A DNA stretch of 64,000 bases from Phycisphaerae bacterium (GCA_017993835.1 JAGOLX010000021.1:1-64000); one strand, 5' to 3'. Shown: positions 1-9,573, counted from the first letter of the stretch. Program-made: numbers and translations. Notes: generated by a model from the letters alone, not told the origin.

Positions 1-236
1 GCAACATCCTGGATGTGCCGGAAGAGGAATTCGAGGAGGTCAATCCCGTGACGGAATTGGCCGAGCTGCTCAGCCAGGCGGACCGGGTGGATTTCATTCT
101 CGGCCGGGGCGCCAACCCCGCCAACGACTCGATGGGTTTCCGCCAACAGGGAATCATCAAACGCGAAGCCATCGTCCCAGTACTCGCCAGGAAGCTCCGC
201 GCCCGCGGCAAGCTGGTCATGGTCAACACCATCTGA
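1..236 (+). CDS. C-terminal end of an unrecognised protein (truncated by window start)
   Basis: An open frame enters from the left edge (in phase from base 3) and stops at TGA 234-236, giving at least 77 residues. The tail is rich in Arg/Lys and Val, with a GRGANPANDSMGFRQQG stretch and the ending KLVMVNTI. A GTG at base 15 could be read as a start, but no ribosome binding site can be seen before it, so this is more likely the end of a longer gene. I do not recognise the family. It converges on the GH2-like gene of the minus strand, leaving a 230-base gap in which I see no gene. Confidence 0.5.
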   Translation, partial: NILDVPEEEFEEVNPVTELAELLSQADRVDFILGRGANPANDSMGFRQQGIIKREAIVPVLARKLRARGKLVMVNTI

Positions 237-467
237 CAATCCACCTGTGTTCGCCCTCGGTGATTCTGTATACCCTGCGTCCGTTTGTGCCGATTGACAA
301 CAGGCTTGGCACTCATTGATCCGTCGGGCCATCAGTCTCACGGAGAAGAAACTCATCGAGGAACAGACCGCACCTCTCGATCCGTAGGCCGGCGGCATCA
401 GGCCAGGCGCGATTCGAAAAGAGACTCGGATGTCAACGCGCCGCAGGCGTGTTGTCCCGCGGCGCGC

Positions 468-3400
468 TCACCATCGGAAAAACCGATAGGGATCATCCCA
501 TTCCTGCGGCTCGTCCAGATAGAAGCCCGTGAGCCATCGGTTCGGTTCGTCCTTCTCGACGGGGGCAAAGAACCGCGGCAGCAATGGAGTCTGACTACGC
601 ACGCCCAGGTTGGCCGCAAGACGGGCCACGAGGAAACTCACTCGGCGGAAGGTCCGCTTGAGCCCGAAGTTGTCCCGGTACTCGAATTGCCACGGAACGA
701 GCTGACAGAGAACCCCCCCCCCTGCCGAGGTCACGGCCAGCACGCCATTGCCGACGATGTCGGCGCCTCCCGAGACGAACGGAAGCGTGCGAGGATCGCG
801 ATTGTGTACATCCGCCGGTCCAACACCCGCCAGAGGCGAGTTCCTCGCGGGAGGCGTGAAGAAGGCGTTGATGTGTTCGGCCTGTGTCACCGAGACGACG
901 CCCGGCAGCACGGCATCGAGATCCTTCTGCGTCAGACCGACGGCCAGCAGGCGTCCGCCCGATGCCACGAATGCGCTGATGGCGTCTCTGTGGGCAGACA
1001 TCGCGTGGCTGTCCGGCCCAAGGATTAGCACCGAGTCCGTCGGGATCTTGCCCCCATCGTAGGAGCGGAGCGGGAATCCCGCCGCTTTGAAGTGCTCGCG
1101 GCCGGCCGGCGCACCGGCATAGAGCGCCTCTCGCTGCGGCTGAGGCTTCCACTTGCCGACGTACTCGATGAGATTGGCGGCCAATGTCTGTGCCGCCGGC
1201 TCCGTCTCGGTCCGACCGGTCACATCCATCTGGCAAAACAGCACCATCCCCCTGCCCTCGCGGCATTCCATCAGCGGGCTGCACTGGAGGCTGAATCCGC
1301 CATCCACGATGGGCAGGAAATCCCCGCACGCGGGTTTCTCGATGAGGACCGACGCGACATTTCCCCGATTGCCGCATCGCCACGCGCGGGTCACGGGGAT
1401 GCCGCACCATGTCACGGCCGGCGAGGAGTTGAACTTGGCGGAGCGTTCGTATTTCAATCGCGGCAGGTTGATCGTCGCTTCCCCTCGCCAGTTGTTCAGA
1501 TGCTCCGTCCCCAGTCCCGCCAGAGCGGGATGGTCGGGAATGCGAGGAAAGACGTTTCGCAGGCCGTACTCCGCGACGCGCAAACCAAACCGCTTTTCCA
1601 GCACGTCCGCCGTCTGTTCGAACAGGATGACCTTGAGCCCGTTCCGTACCCGACGGATGTCCGGCGCGGCGCCTTCCACGGTCAGTGCTCCCTTCCCGAC
1701 AACAAGGAGCTCATAGGGATCGAGAGCGGCAGTCGCGTCCACAGGGTCACAGGACAGACCCAGATCCTCCAGCAAGTGCGTTGTCTCGCCCTTCGGGTCG
1801 AAGACAGCGGTCTTCGGCTTGTCGCGCACAGACGCCCGACGCGGGAGGACGTGAATCGCGAACGTGTCGGTCTGTGCTGGGGCTCCGCCAAACGCGACGT
1901 TCGCGCTCAGCTCGTACCGGCCCGGCTCAACGGTCGTCGGAATGACGAATCGCATCGGGATGCGCGCCTGTTGGCCGGTCTCGACGACGAGTTGCGCCTG
2001 ACCGACGACGGGATCGGGCAGAGCCAGCGACCAGGAGCACTCACAGCGAACACGCTCCCGGGAGTTGTTGATCACGACGATCTGCTTTTCCACCGTGTCG
2101 CCAGCGACGAAGTTGTGGTCCTTGCTGGTAACGTGGCCCGGCTTGCCGGCGATGTAGGCCAGCAGACGCTGGTTGTTCCGGAGGATGGCGTTGCCGGCGC
2201 CGGTGGGTACCCAGTCCGAGCGTTCGTAGGCGAGATCCATCCGTTCATAACGCTGCTCGACGTAATCGGGGCTGAAGCCGGGCCGTTGCAGGTTCAGCCA
2301 GTCGACGTCGAGTTCCTCCCGACGGTTTCGATCCACGCCGGGACGGAGCTTGAACAGGATATGATGCTCCCACGGCGAGATGGCGGAGACGCCCCAGGTG
2401 CGGAACGCCCGCCAGTTGTCCGTGTAGTAGAGATCGAACACGGGTTCCCGCTCGGGGAAGTCCGTCGAGCCCAATTGGTGAGGATAGTCCCAGCGATGCC
2501 AGCGCTTGCGGGCGCGGAACTGCGTCGCCTCCCATCGCAGGTTCCGCTTCTCCATCTCGCTGATCTCGAACGCCCGGTCGCCGAAGAACTGCGCATTCCA
2601 TTCCGCCAGGCAGAACTCCCAGGGCACGACCGCACTGCCGAATTCCCTCTTTCCCTCGTACCACCCGCGGTACATCGCCCAGTCCCACGTGAACGGCGCA
2701 CCGTACTCGCAGAGGAACACCGGCTTGACGCCCTGCGTTGCCCAGTGCTCGAACCAGTCGGACATCTCCTGCACCGGGACGAAGTTCGGATAGAAGTTGA
2801 TCGCGTGCATTGAACCGAGGTTGCCTGACGCGTGGTGACAGACGATGCGAGAAGGGTCCAGGGCCTTGACGATCGCTTCGGCCCGCAGAGCAAGCTTGAC
2901 GTTCCGCAGGGCCCACGTGTCACGGGCGTCCTGGACGCCGTCGATCATGTCGGGATTCATGTCATCGCTGTAGCCCGTCGCGTTGTGACTCATCGAGTAC
3001 ATGACGACGCAAGGGTGATTCCGGGCCGCGCGGACGTAGAATTCCGCGTGGCGGCTATACCCATTGTCGCGGTCCGCGTCGGGTTCTTGCCAATCATAGT
3101 GGCTGAAGTGCGGCTGAGAGAACGACACGAGCATACCCGCGTCATCGGCGGCGCGGAGGATCTCCGCGAAGCTCAGATGGGAGCCGGGCTCGCAGCCGTA
3201 GTTGTGTGTATAGACGAAGTTGATGCCGAGCCCCTTGAGCCGCTCCAGGCTCTCTTTCGCGGCCTCGTAGGTGGCCAGCGCGGCGCCGACCTGCGCGTTG
3301 TCGAGAGGGACCGCACTCAGAAAGAGGCGGGTGCCGTTGAGATAGAAGTCGCGCCCATCGATCCATACCTCGCGGAATCCAAAGCGGACTCGCCAGATCG

Positions 3401-4391
3401 AGTCCAGCACCTTGCCTTCCTGGTCGACGAGCGATACCTCCGCGTCGTACACATTCTGCGGCGTGTGGATGTCCCAGAGCTTCTCGGGGATCCATTTCTC
3501 CGCGCATTCCATGCGACCGTCGCGGATGTCACTGCCTCGGAACATGCGATCCGTGAGTTCCTTCACGAGGTCGCCCTGCTCCAGGATGCGCACACGTATC
3601 GTGTACTCCGCCTGCGGTTCGAGCGCTTCGAGTCCGAGATCAAGGAGAAGCTCTTGTCTGCGGATCGAGGTCTCCACGCGCACGTCGACGATGCGAGGTC
3701 CGTTCGGCTCGCCGATCAGATAGACATCGCCGCACAGACCTCGCCGGGCGACGGCGCCCTTCACCTGCCGGGCCGAGGCGGTGTCCGTGTAGGAGAGCAT
3801 GACGCCCTTGAGTGGCATCGCTACGACGAGAAGGCTGAGCCGGTGCGTCTGACCTGGACGGCACTGCGCAGTCAGATCCACGTGGCCGCCGGGGAATCGA
3901 GCCTCGCCCGCCCTGCTGCCATCCACATAGACCGCTGCATACGAATTGAGATACTCCAGAGACAGCGTGATCCGTCGCCCGGCCCAGGAGGACGGGACTG
4001 TGATCTGGCGCTCGTACCAGGCGGCTGTCAGATCGTTCAGCCCGCGGCTCCGCCAACTCGGGTGTGGGTACACCGTCTGGCTGTCTTTCTGCATGTAGTC
4101 GGTGATTCCGGGCCAGCATCCTGGGACTTTGAAGTAACCCCAGTTGGCGTCGGGCACCTGTTCGGCATTCGCCTCCGCGGGCTGCCACCGCCACAGGCCG
4201 TTGATGCAGATGCGCTCGCGCGTCGCCGTAGTGTCGTGGTACGCCCGCGACATGTCCCACGCGAGTTGGACGCCTGCCGGCAGCACCGCCTCCTGATACT
4301 CCCCATGGGCCCACCTCGTGACACCCGCGATGGTCAGAGAGACGATGCTGATCGCGATCCACACTCCGTCTCGACATGCTCGTCGCTGCAT
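468..4391 (-). CDS. Exported glycoside hydrolase family 2-like protein with altered acid/base site
   Basis: The product is 1307 residues. The ATG at 4391 is chosen because a strong purine-rich site (AAGGGGGTG) precedes it and residues 1-30 then form a clean signal peptide ending in WAHG. Order: sugar-binding jelly roll (about 60-225), immunoglobulin-like segment (about 230-345), TIM barrel (about 350-640), then more than 600 residues of Ig-like and GATase-like sandwich domains typical of large planctomycete GH2 relatives. The nucleophile region FLCEYGAP places Glu562 as expected. The canonical acid/base motif ending Asn-Glu instead reads YSMSHN, with Asn470 where Glu should be. It may act on galactosides or glucuronides, but retaining hydrolysis by the standard mechanism is doubtful. 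It lies 132 bases downstream of parB on the same strand. Confidence 0.85.
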   Translation of the reverse strand: MQRRACRDGVWIAISIVSLTIAGVTRWAHGEYQEAVLPAGVQLAWDMSRAYHDTTATRERICINGLWRWQPAEANAEQVPDANWGYFKVPGCWPGITDYMQKDSQTVYPHPSWRSRGLNDLTAAWYERQITVPSSWAGRRITLSLEYLNSYAAVYVDGSRAGEARFPGGHVDLTAQCRPGQTHRLSLLVVAMPLKGVMLSYTDTASARQVKGAVARRGLCGDVYLIGEPNGPRIVDVRVETSIRRQELLLDLGLEALEPQAEYTIRVRILEQGDLVKELTDRMFRGSDIRDGRMECAEKWIPEKLWDIHTPQNVYDAEVSLVDQEGKVLDSIWRVRFGFREVWIDGRDFYLNGTRLFLSAVPLDNAQVGAALATYEAAKESLERLKGLGINFVYTHNYGCEPGSHLSFAEILRAADDAGMLVSFSQPHFSHYDWQEPDADRDNGYSRHAEFYVRAARNHPCVVMYSMSHNATGYSDDMNPDMIDGVQDARDTWALRNVKLALRAEAIVKALDPSRIVCHHASGNLGSMHAINFYPNFVPVQEMSDWFEHWATQGVKPVFLCEYGAPFTWDWAMYRGWYEGKREFGSAVVPWEFCLAEWNAQFFGDRAFEISEMEKRNLRWEATQFRARKRWHRWDYPHQLGSTDFPEREPVFDLYYTDNWRAFRTWGVSAISPWEHHILFKLRPGVDRNRREELDVDWLNLQRPGFSPDYVEQRYERMDLAYERSDWVPTGAGNAILRNNQRLLAYIAGKPGHVTSKDHNFVAGDTVEKQIVVINNSRERVRCECSWSLALPDPVVGQAQLVVETGQQARIPMRFVIPTTVEPGRYELSANVAFGGAPAQTDTFAIHVLPRRASVRDKPKTAVFDPKGETTHLLEDLGLSCDPVDATAALDPYELLVVGKGALTVEGAAPDIRRVRNGLKVILFEQTADVLEKRFGLRVAEYGLRNVFPRIPDHPALAGLGTEHLNNWRGEATINLPRLKYERSAKFNSSPAVTWCGIPVTRAWRCGNRGNVASVLIEKPACGDFLPIVDGGFSLQCSPLMECREGRGMVLFCQMDVTGRTETEPAAQTLAANLIEYVGKWKPQPQREALYAGAPAGREHFKAAGFPLRSYDGGKIPTDSVLILGPDSHAMSAHRDAISAFVASGGRLLAVGLTQKDLDAVLPGVVSVTQAEHINAFFTPPARNSPLAGVGPADVHNRDPRTLPFVSGGADIVGNGVLAVTSAGGGVLCQLVPWQFEYRDNFGLKRTFRRVSFLVARLAANLGVRSQTPLLPRFFAPVEKDEPNRWLTGFYLDEPQEWDDPYRFFRW

Positions 4392-4523
4392 ACTGAGCAC
4401 CCCCTTTCGCGTGCAACTGCCCTGCTGTCGCGGCGTCAGACCGTGCCACATCCGTTGAATCGCCCGACGAGGTCTCTCCATCGCGCACCGCCGCGCCCCC
4501 CTGCTGCCCGTCCATCGGACGAC

Positions 4524-5489
4524 CTACACTTCCTCGGTGCAGGCGACGCCCAGGACATCCGTGATGCGCTCGAACTCGTCGATGGAATCGAACTCGATCG
4601 TGATCCGTCCGCTGCGACCGTTTCTTCTGGTCTCGATGAAAACGTGTGTGCCCAAATGGCGACTGAGCTTGGTCTCCAGGTCAACAATATTGGCGGGCTT
4701 GGCCTTACCGGTCGTCCTGGGACCCCCCTGCTCGGCTATGTGGGCGCGGACGAGTCGCTCGACCTCGCGGACGCTGAGCCGCCCTGCCAGGGCGCGATTG
4801 GCCAGCTTGCGTCGCAGCTCGTCTGTGGGCAGAGCGAGGATCGCCCTGGCATGGCCCATGGTGAGTTGGCCGTCTATGAGCATCTGCTTCAGCTCGTCCT
4901 GTAAGTCCAGCAAACGCAAGTAGTTGGCGATAACCGAGCGGTCTTCGCCAAGTCTTTCGGCGGCCTGTGCTTGGGTCAGAGAAAAGGCCCCCAGGTAGTG
5001 TTGGTAGGCCTTGGCACGTTCGATCGGGTTCAGGTCGCGGCGATGGATATTCTCGACGAGCGACCACTCGAAGAGCTGTTCATCGGTGACTTCGCGGACG
5101 ACAGCGGGAATCGTGGCCAAGCCGGCCATCTGTGCCGCACGGAAGCGCCGCTCGCCCGCGATGAGCTGGTACCCACCCTGCCAGGGTCTGACGATGACCG
5201 GCTGGATGACGCCATTGGCCTTGATGGAATCCGCCAGCTCGCGGAGGTCCGCGTCATTCCACACGGTTCGTGCCTGATACGGATTGGGGCGGATTGCGCC
5301 CACAGCGACCGTCTGAAGCGAGTCACGGACGTCTGTGTCTGGTGGCAAACCAACTAACTCAGTAGTCTCGCGGGGCTGTTCCTGAACGATACGGTCCGAC
5401 AGGGGTGCCGCAGTCGCTGTTATGGGACCCAATAGAGACTCCAGCCCCCTGCCGAGATGCCTTGGCTTATCGCCCTTCGCCATGCTCAT
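4524..5489 (-). CDS. parB: Chromosome partitioning protein ParB (ParB/Spo0J family)
   Basis: A CTP-dependent clamp that loads at parS centromere sites and spreads on DNA to drive origin segregation. The product is 321 residues, a normal length. ATG 5489 is preceded by GAAGGAG at good spacing; the longer frame would need a TTG start inside that site. Visible features: the N-terminal LGRGLESLLG peptide that usually contacts ParA, the CTP-binding box with GERRFRAAQ, the ENIHRRDLNPIE helix, the helix-turn-helix (about 155-200) and a C-terminal dimerisation domain. No parA is present in the window; upstream lies a 1.4-kb region with two parS-like sites. A promoter candidate lies at 5535-5564. Confidence 0.96.
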   Translation of the reverse strand: MSMAKGDKPRHLGRGLESLLGPITATAAPLSDRIVQEQPRETTELVGLPPDTDVRDSLQTVAVGAIRPNPYQARTVWNDADLRELADSIKANGVIQPVIVRPWQGGYQLIAGERRFRAAQMAGLATIPAVVREVTDEQLFEWSLVENIHRRDLNPIERAKAYQHYLGAFSLTQAQAAERLGEDRSVIANYLRLLDLQDELKQMLIDGQLTMGHARAILALPTDELRRKLANRALAGRLSVREVERLVRAHIAEQGGPRTTGKAKPANIVDLETKLSRHLGTHVFIETRRNGRSGRITIEFDSIDEFERITDVLGVACTEEV

Positions 5490-5534
5490 GACAATCTCCT
5501 TCAAGAACGATGCTTCGACCGTGCGGGACGAGGT

Positions 5535-5564
5535 ATTCTATGCACAAGGGCCGAGCCGCCTCAA
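5535..5564 (-). promoter_or_regulatory. Candidate sigma-70 promoter of parB
   Basis: On the minus strand TTGAGG (5559-5564) and TAGAAT (5535-5540) are separated by 18 bases, 46 bases upstream of the parB start codon. Inferred from hexamers only. Confidence 0.5.
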
Positions 5565-5829
5565 GAGCAATTTTGGCACTGCCCGTAGAACTTCTGCACA
5601 TTTCTTGATCGTCGGATGACACAGAGCATGAAGCAGGGCGGCAGAGAGGGTGGGTGATGACGCATCGAGCAAGTGGGGGACGCAGGACTGCGGAAGCGCG
5701 ATCTCCAGCCCGGAGGTCTGCCTGTGACGACGGGCGACGTCACCTACCATCGGGGCGCCAGGTCTCGCGAAGCAGGGGAGCTGTGTGTGGGATCTCCGGC
5801 GGAGTCTGGTCGCTGGAGGGGCGAACCAG

Positions 5830-5845
5830 TGTGTCACGTGGAACA
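5830..5845. promoter_or_regulatory. parS-like site, degenerate
   Basis: TGTGTCACGTGGAACA matches the bacterial parS consensus TGTTTCACGTGAAACA at 14 of 16 positions; the central CACGTG palindrome is intact. It lies 341 bases upstream of the parB start. Confidence 0.65.
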
Positions 5846-6078
5846 ACGTGGCGGAGGTCGGTCGGCATTGAGACTCCACCCACGACTGGACAGGTGTGCT
5901 TGCCGCCAACATGTGCTGAAGACGCCAGGGCAGTGCAGCCCCCGGTCCACGAGTCCATTCGGAGCGCGTACGCCGGCACCTCCGATGCTCACAGGCTCGA
6001 TCGCGTTGGAGGCGTCCACTCGACAACTCCGTCATGATGCGTCCCGCCAATGGACTGGCCCGAAGGCACCGTGAGCCG

Positions 6079-6094
6079 TGTTTCACGAGAAACA
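6079..6094. promoter_or_regulatory. parS site
   Basis: TGTTTCACGAGAAACA matches the parS consensus TGTTTCACGTGAAACA at 15 of 16 positions; the single difference is in the central dyad. Its closeness to parB (590 bases) supports a functional ParB loading site. Confidence 0.85.
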
Positions 6095-6582
6095 AGCGCT
6101 GCATGCCCGCGCCCGCTCGCGACCACGATAACGAGGGACGTTCTCAGGCCGTGTGTCTGGCACGATGCCGGAAACTGCTCCTCACAGGCCCGAATCTCGC
6201 GACCGAGGCAAGCAACTGGCCTGCGCGGGCCACCGATAGCCGTGTTGGCCCAGCGAGGATCAGGCAGGATGTACGTTCCTGTCTCATCTCGGCGCACGTC
6301 CACATGCCTGCTAGCCCAACCAGGCGTGAGAAACTGGCTGCATGCCTCTGCGAAGGCGTTTCGATCCCAAGGGAGGGCATCTGCGACCAAACGAAGCCAA
6401 TCCGTCGGGAGCCCGAACAAGTTGGATCCCGGCAGGGGGTCTGGAGAGGGCAGTACCCTCCGCGTCGCCGGATTGGGCCGAACTAGGTTGGCACTGGCAT
6501 GCCCCGCAGGAGTTTCCGGAGGTGCCGTCTGTGTTGCAAATGGGTCTGCGCATGTTACCGTGCGACATGTGCGCTATCAAAG

Positions 6583-6616
6583 AGTGGTGAATTATCGGAC
6601 GCACCACTCCAGTGGT
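6583..6616. repeat. Small palindromic cluster (AGTGGT/ACCACT)
   Basis: AGTGGTG at 6583-6589, CACCACT at 6602-6608 and AGTGGT at 6611-6616 form two alternative inverted repeats, one with a 2-base centre. This could be a regulator binding site upstream of the sulfatase-fold gene or part of the centromere region; nothing decides between these. Confidence 0.35.
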
Positions 6617-6922
6617 AACTTGCACAAGTTGCCCCGGCGATAGCGTGTGGGGGTACTTCCTCCGGTTCGGCAACATCGGTAACGCTCGGTCCAGCGTGGC
6701 TGGGGCTTGATGCCCGGGCATAGACGCCAGGCCGGCGTCGGCGCGTTGCTTGGTGTGCCGGCGGGTCGCATCGGGAGGACCCACAGTGCGGCGAGGGAGA
6801 TGCACTGGCTGGATTCGAGTGGGAAGGGTGGATCGCTGGCGGCAGCGTGAATTCCGCCAATGCAGCGGCTCTTGATGCGTCTGTGCCTGTGGGTGCGTGC
6901 TCCCGCAATTCGCGGAAAGCGG

Positions 6923-6951
6923 TTGCCACAGACGGGTCGTTACTGTATGTT
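6923..6951 (+). promoter_or_regulatory. Candidate promoter of the membrane sulfatase-fold gene
   Basis: TTGCCA (6923-6928) and TATGTT (6946-6951) are spaced by 17 bases. The ATG at 6958 starts only 6 bases after the -10 hexamer, so transcription would begin at or next to the start codon, which agrees with the lack of a Shine-Dalgarno site. Confidence 0.5.
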
Positions 6952-6957
6952 CTGCCC

Positions 6958-8976
6958 ATGAGAGCCGATTCAGTCACAAAAAGGGTATGGGAGAGCGTGT
7001 GCGACGGGCTTGCCCGACTCTACGGGGCGGCGGCGCCGCGGGCGCACACGGTGATCATGTTCGCGGCGTTGTTCTGCAACCTCGCGGTGAAGCTGTTCCA
7101 CGCGATCAGGTGCGGCTTGTTGCGTGAGTACCCCGGCTGGATCCTCACGGACGTTGCGATTCTGCTCACTCTGGAAGTGGTTCTGTCGCTCCTGTTGTAC
7201 CGGCGTACGACGGTGCGTGTCTTCCGCGCGGTCACCATCGTGGCGGCGATCGTCTGCACGTGGTCCGTTACGAACGCAGCGTGGGTGATCCGGACCGGGA
7301 CGCAGATCCTGCCGATGGAGCTGTTGCCTCTGTTTCGGGACCCGCTAAACATCGCAAAAATGGTGTTTCGCAACCTGATTGCGATGCCAGGCGCATCGGC
7401 GGCCCTGTTTCTCCCCGCCGCAGTGGCTATCGCCTTTCTTGTTTCGGTCTTGGCGAGGCCTGCCTTGCCGAACTACAGCCGACGCGCGTTTCGGGCACGA
7501 ATGGCTGCTTCACTGATCATCAGTGCGCTGCTGGCCATAGCAAACTTCGGGGTCTCGAGTCTTGGTTCCGCACAGATCGCCGCGGCCGGGATGCGCTACA
7601 ACTGCCAGGCCCGTGCCATCCTGGCCTTCTTGTTGCCCCGATACCGCCATCTCGCGAGGAATGACTTCCGCAATGCGACGCGCCGCCTGCCCGGCACCGA
7701 CGACATTCCCGTCGCGATTCCGTCCCCTCGGGTCAATCACAACGTCGTTATCGTCGTGTTGGAGGGGGTCCAATATGACTGCACGTCGCTGGCCTGGGAG
7801 CAGGGGGGCATCGCCCCGCAAGTCGGTCTCAGCGGGGGCCAACCCACGCCGTTCCTTTCGGCCCTCGCAGCCCAGGGCGTCTCTTTCAGCAATGCTCGCT
7901 CGACGGTCACGCACACAACCAAGGCGCTCTTCGCCCTCCTGACCGGTCGGTTTCCGTCCGCGTCTCAGGACATCTCCGAGACGGTGCCGATGGCAACGCC
8001 GTACGCAAGCTTGGCGACGATCCTGGAAAAGGGTCTCGGCCTGCGGACCGCCTTCTTCCAGTCCGCGACAGGCACTTTCGAGTCGCGACCGGGACTCATC
8101 CACAACCTCGGCTTTGATAAGTTCTTTGCTCGCGAGGACTTACGAGATCCCAACGCGTTCGTGGGCTACCTCGGCGCAGACGAATTCGCGATGCTCAGAC
8201 CGATCCACGACTGGATCGCGTCCGAGAATACGCCGTTTCTCGCTGTTGTCCTGTGCTCCGTTACGCACGATCCCTATGAAGTGCCATCCTGGTTCGGCGA
8301 CAAGGCCGACCGCTACGAGGATCGTTACATGCAGACCATCATGTACACAGACCGCTTCCTCGCAGCACTGGATGCACAGCTCTCTGAGCTTGGCTTGGCG
8401 GACGATACCGTCTTCTGCGTGGTGGGCGACCACGGCGAGGCATTCTCCGAACATCGAATCATGGGCCATGAGCGGCTCGCCTATGATGAGGTCCTCCGGA
8501 TCGCGATGTGTATTCGCGCGCCGTCTCTCGTGGAGCCTGGTCGTCGGATCTCGGCACCGGTCAGCTCCGTGGACTTGGCCCCTACGATCCTCTCATTACT
8601 GGGATTCGAGACAGGTCCCATGCAGTTCGATGGCAACAATGCGTTGGCGCCGCTGCCGTCGGACCGCAGAGTGTACCTCTCCGGCTGGATGCAGCAGGGT
8701 CCCGCCGGCTTCGTTCAGGGCGATATGAAGTTCGTCTACGACCCAGAGAACAGCACGGTCACCGTCTTCCAGTTGGACATCGATCCGCTCGAACTGAGCG
8801 GCGTGGACCTGCCCCCTGCTCAGGCCGAGGCACTCAGTAAGCAAATCACGGATTGGCGCAGAGGCACTATCTTCCGTATCGACGAGCAATCCAGGGGGCA
8901 GACGCTCCTCTTCGGGTCATGGCAGAGCAAATGGTCCGGGCGAAGCTGTCGGATCAAGTACGTCGGACAAAAGTAG
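6958..8976 (+). CDS. Membrane-anchored alkaline-phosphatase/sulfatase superfamily protein (LtaS/EptA-like)
   Basis: The product is 672 residues with an N-terminal block of about five membrane helices (to about residue 215) followed by an extracytoplasmic sulfatase-fold domain. Metal and catalytic landmarks: VVIVVLEG with Glu269 at the domain start, the nucleophile segment THTTKALFALLTG (Thr320 or Thr321), and GDHGE at 490-494. This is the arrangement of lipoteichoic-acid synthases and lipid A phosphoethanolamine transferases, so it probably transfers a phospho-alcohol head group to an envelope glycan or lipid; the acceptor cannot be told. The start is at ATG 6958 because upstream codons have no hydrophobic or conserved content. 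It appears to be transcribed alone. Confidence 0.82.
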   Translation: MRADSVTKRVWESVCDGLARLYGAAAPRAHTVIMFAALFCNLAVKLFHAIRCGLLREYPGWILTDVAILLTLEVVLSLLLYRRTTVRVFRAVTIVAAIVCTWSVTNAAWVIRTGTQILPMELLPLFRDPLNIAKMVFRNLIAMPGASAALFLPAAVAIAFLVSVLARPALPNYSRRAFRARMAASLIISALLAIANFGVSSLGSAQIAAAGMRYNCQARAILAFLLPRYRHLARNDFRNATRRLPGTDDIPVAIPSPRVNHNVVIVVLEGVQYDCTSLAWEQGGIAPQVGLSGGQPTPFLSALAAQGVSFSNARSTVTHTTKALFALLTGRFPSASQDISETVPMATPYASLATILEKGLGLRTAFFQSATGTFESRPGLIHNLGFDKFFAREDLRDPNAFVGYLGADEFAMLRPIHDWIASENTPFLAVVLCSVTHDPYEVPSWFGDKADRYEDRYMQTIMYTDRFLAALDAQLSELGLADDTVFCVVGDHGEAFSEHRIMGHERLAYDEVLRIAMCIRAPSLVEPGRRISAPVSSVDLAPTILSLLGFETGPMQFDGNNALAPLPSDRRVYLSGWMQQGPAGFVQGDMKFVYDPENSTVTVFQLDIDPLELSGVDLPPAQAEALSKQITDWRRGTIFRIDEQSRGQTLLFGSWQSKWSGRSCRIKYVGQK

Positions 8977-9288
8977 GCCCTCATCAGCTCCACTCTTGAT
9001 GTCAATAATCGCGTATCGCACCCTGCAGTGTGGAATATGGGTCGGCGTGGCAAATGGAGAGATGGAGGCAATTTTGTCCTTGCCGCTCCGTGTGTTAACC
9101 CTAAGATATGATGAAGGCTGTACGTGCCCGTCTGAGCCGCAGGTCGTATAATATCGAACTGCCTGACCTGAAAGACGGCGATTGACGGCGCAGTTCTTTC
9201 TTGCTTGTGTCTTTGTGCGAAATAGGGCGGTGCGTCCTAAACCCAGATCTCGTGTTTTCACGAAGGAGGAGGAATGGCCCGCCCTATT
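8977..9288. other. Gene-free stretch
   Basis: No convincing frame, tRNA or terminator is seen. The stretch separates a plus-strand gene from a minus-strand gene, so both transcripts must end here. Confidence 0.5.
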
Positions 9289-9573
9289 CTACTCCATGTC
9301 GTGATGCGGCGAGTTCGGGTCCTGGGCCAGCTCGTAGAGTCCCGCTCCGACGCGTCGGAGCCTGCCCATCTCCACGAGCTTCTCCCAGACCTCTCGCGGG
9401 TACTGGTTGGGCGGCTGGATGCCCACAATGCCCGAGCCGCGACCGCTGCTGAACGGCCCGCCGCCGAGGGTGGACTCCGCATCGAGACGGGTCAGCTTCA
9501 GACGCTTCTTGAATGCCTTCATGGCCTGTTTGAGCAGTTGCAGGGTCGGCTGGTCGGGCGTTGCATCGGTCAT
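9289..9573 (-). CDS. Small conserved hypothetical protein
   Basis: The product is 94 residues, basic in the first third (KQAMKAFKKRLKLTRLD) with a Gly-rich middle (GGGPFSSGRGSGIVGI) and a helical segment REVWEKLVEMGRLRRVGAGLYEL. ATG 9573 is preceded by TGGAGGAAT at ideal spacing, which supports expression. The layout suggests a small DNA- or RNA-binding or winged-helix-like protein, but I cannot name a family. The end PNSPHHDME gives no further clue. It is flanked by intergenic DNA and is not part of an operon. Confidence 0.7.
   Translation of the reverse strand: MTDATPDQPTLQLLKQAMKAFKKRLKLTRLDAESTLGGGPFSSGRGSGIVGIQPPNQYPREVWEKLVEMGRLRRVGAGLYELAQDPNSPHHDME

Larger units (their letters stand above)
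5490..6957. other. 1.4-kb region without a recognisable gene, probable centromere region
   Basis: No frame in this stretch resembles a known protein, and the open frames present overlap one another on both strands without ribosome binding sites. It holds the parB promoter, two parS-like sites (5830-5845 and 6079-6094), a small palindromic cluster at 6583-6616 and the promoter of the next gene. Two one-mismatch matches to the DnaA box TTATNCACA lie at 5538-5546 and 5592-5600; they are too few to call an origin. Position beside parB makes an origin-proximal, non-coding centromere a reasonable inference. Confidence 0.6.

Noticed and set aside
1092-2813. Plus-strand open frame of 573 codons and a neighbouring frame of 690 codons (2832-4904)
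   Set aside because: Both are antisense shadows of the GH2-like gene and parB, produced by high GC content; their amino-acid content is Arg/Val/Leu-rich and has no recognisable motif.
5538-5600. DnaA boxes marking an origin
   Set aside because: Only two one-mismatch matches (CTATGCACA and TTCTGCACA), no AT-rich unwinding element and no dnaA gene in the window.
6034-6805. Several 140-200 codon frames in the parB intergenic region
   Set aside because: They overlap each other on both strands, have no ribosome binding sites and no motif; the parS sites give a better explanation of the region.
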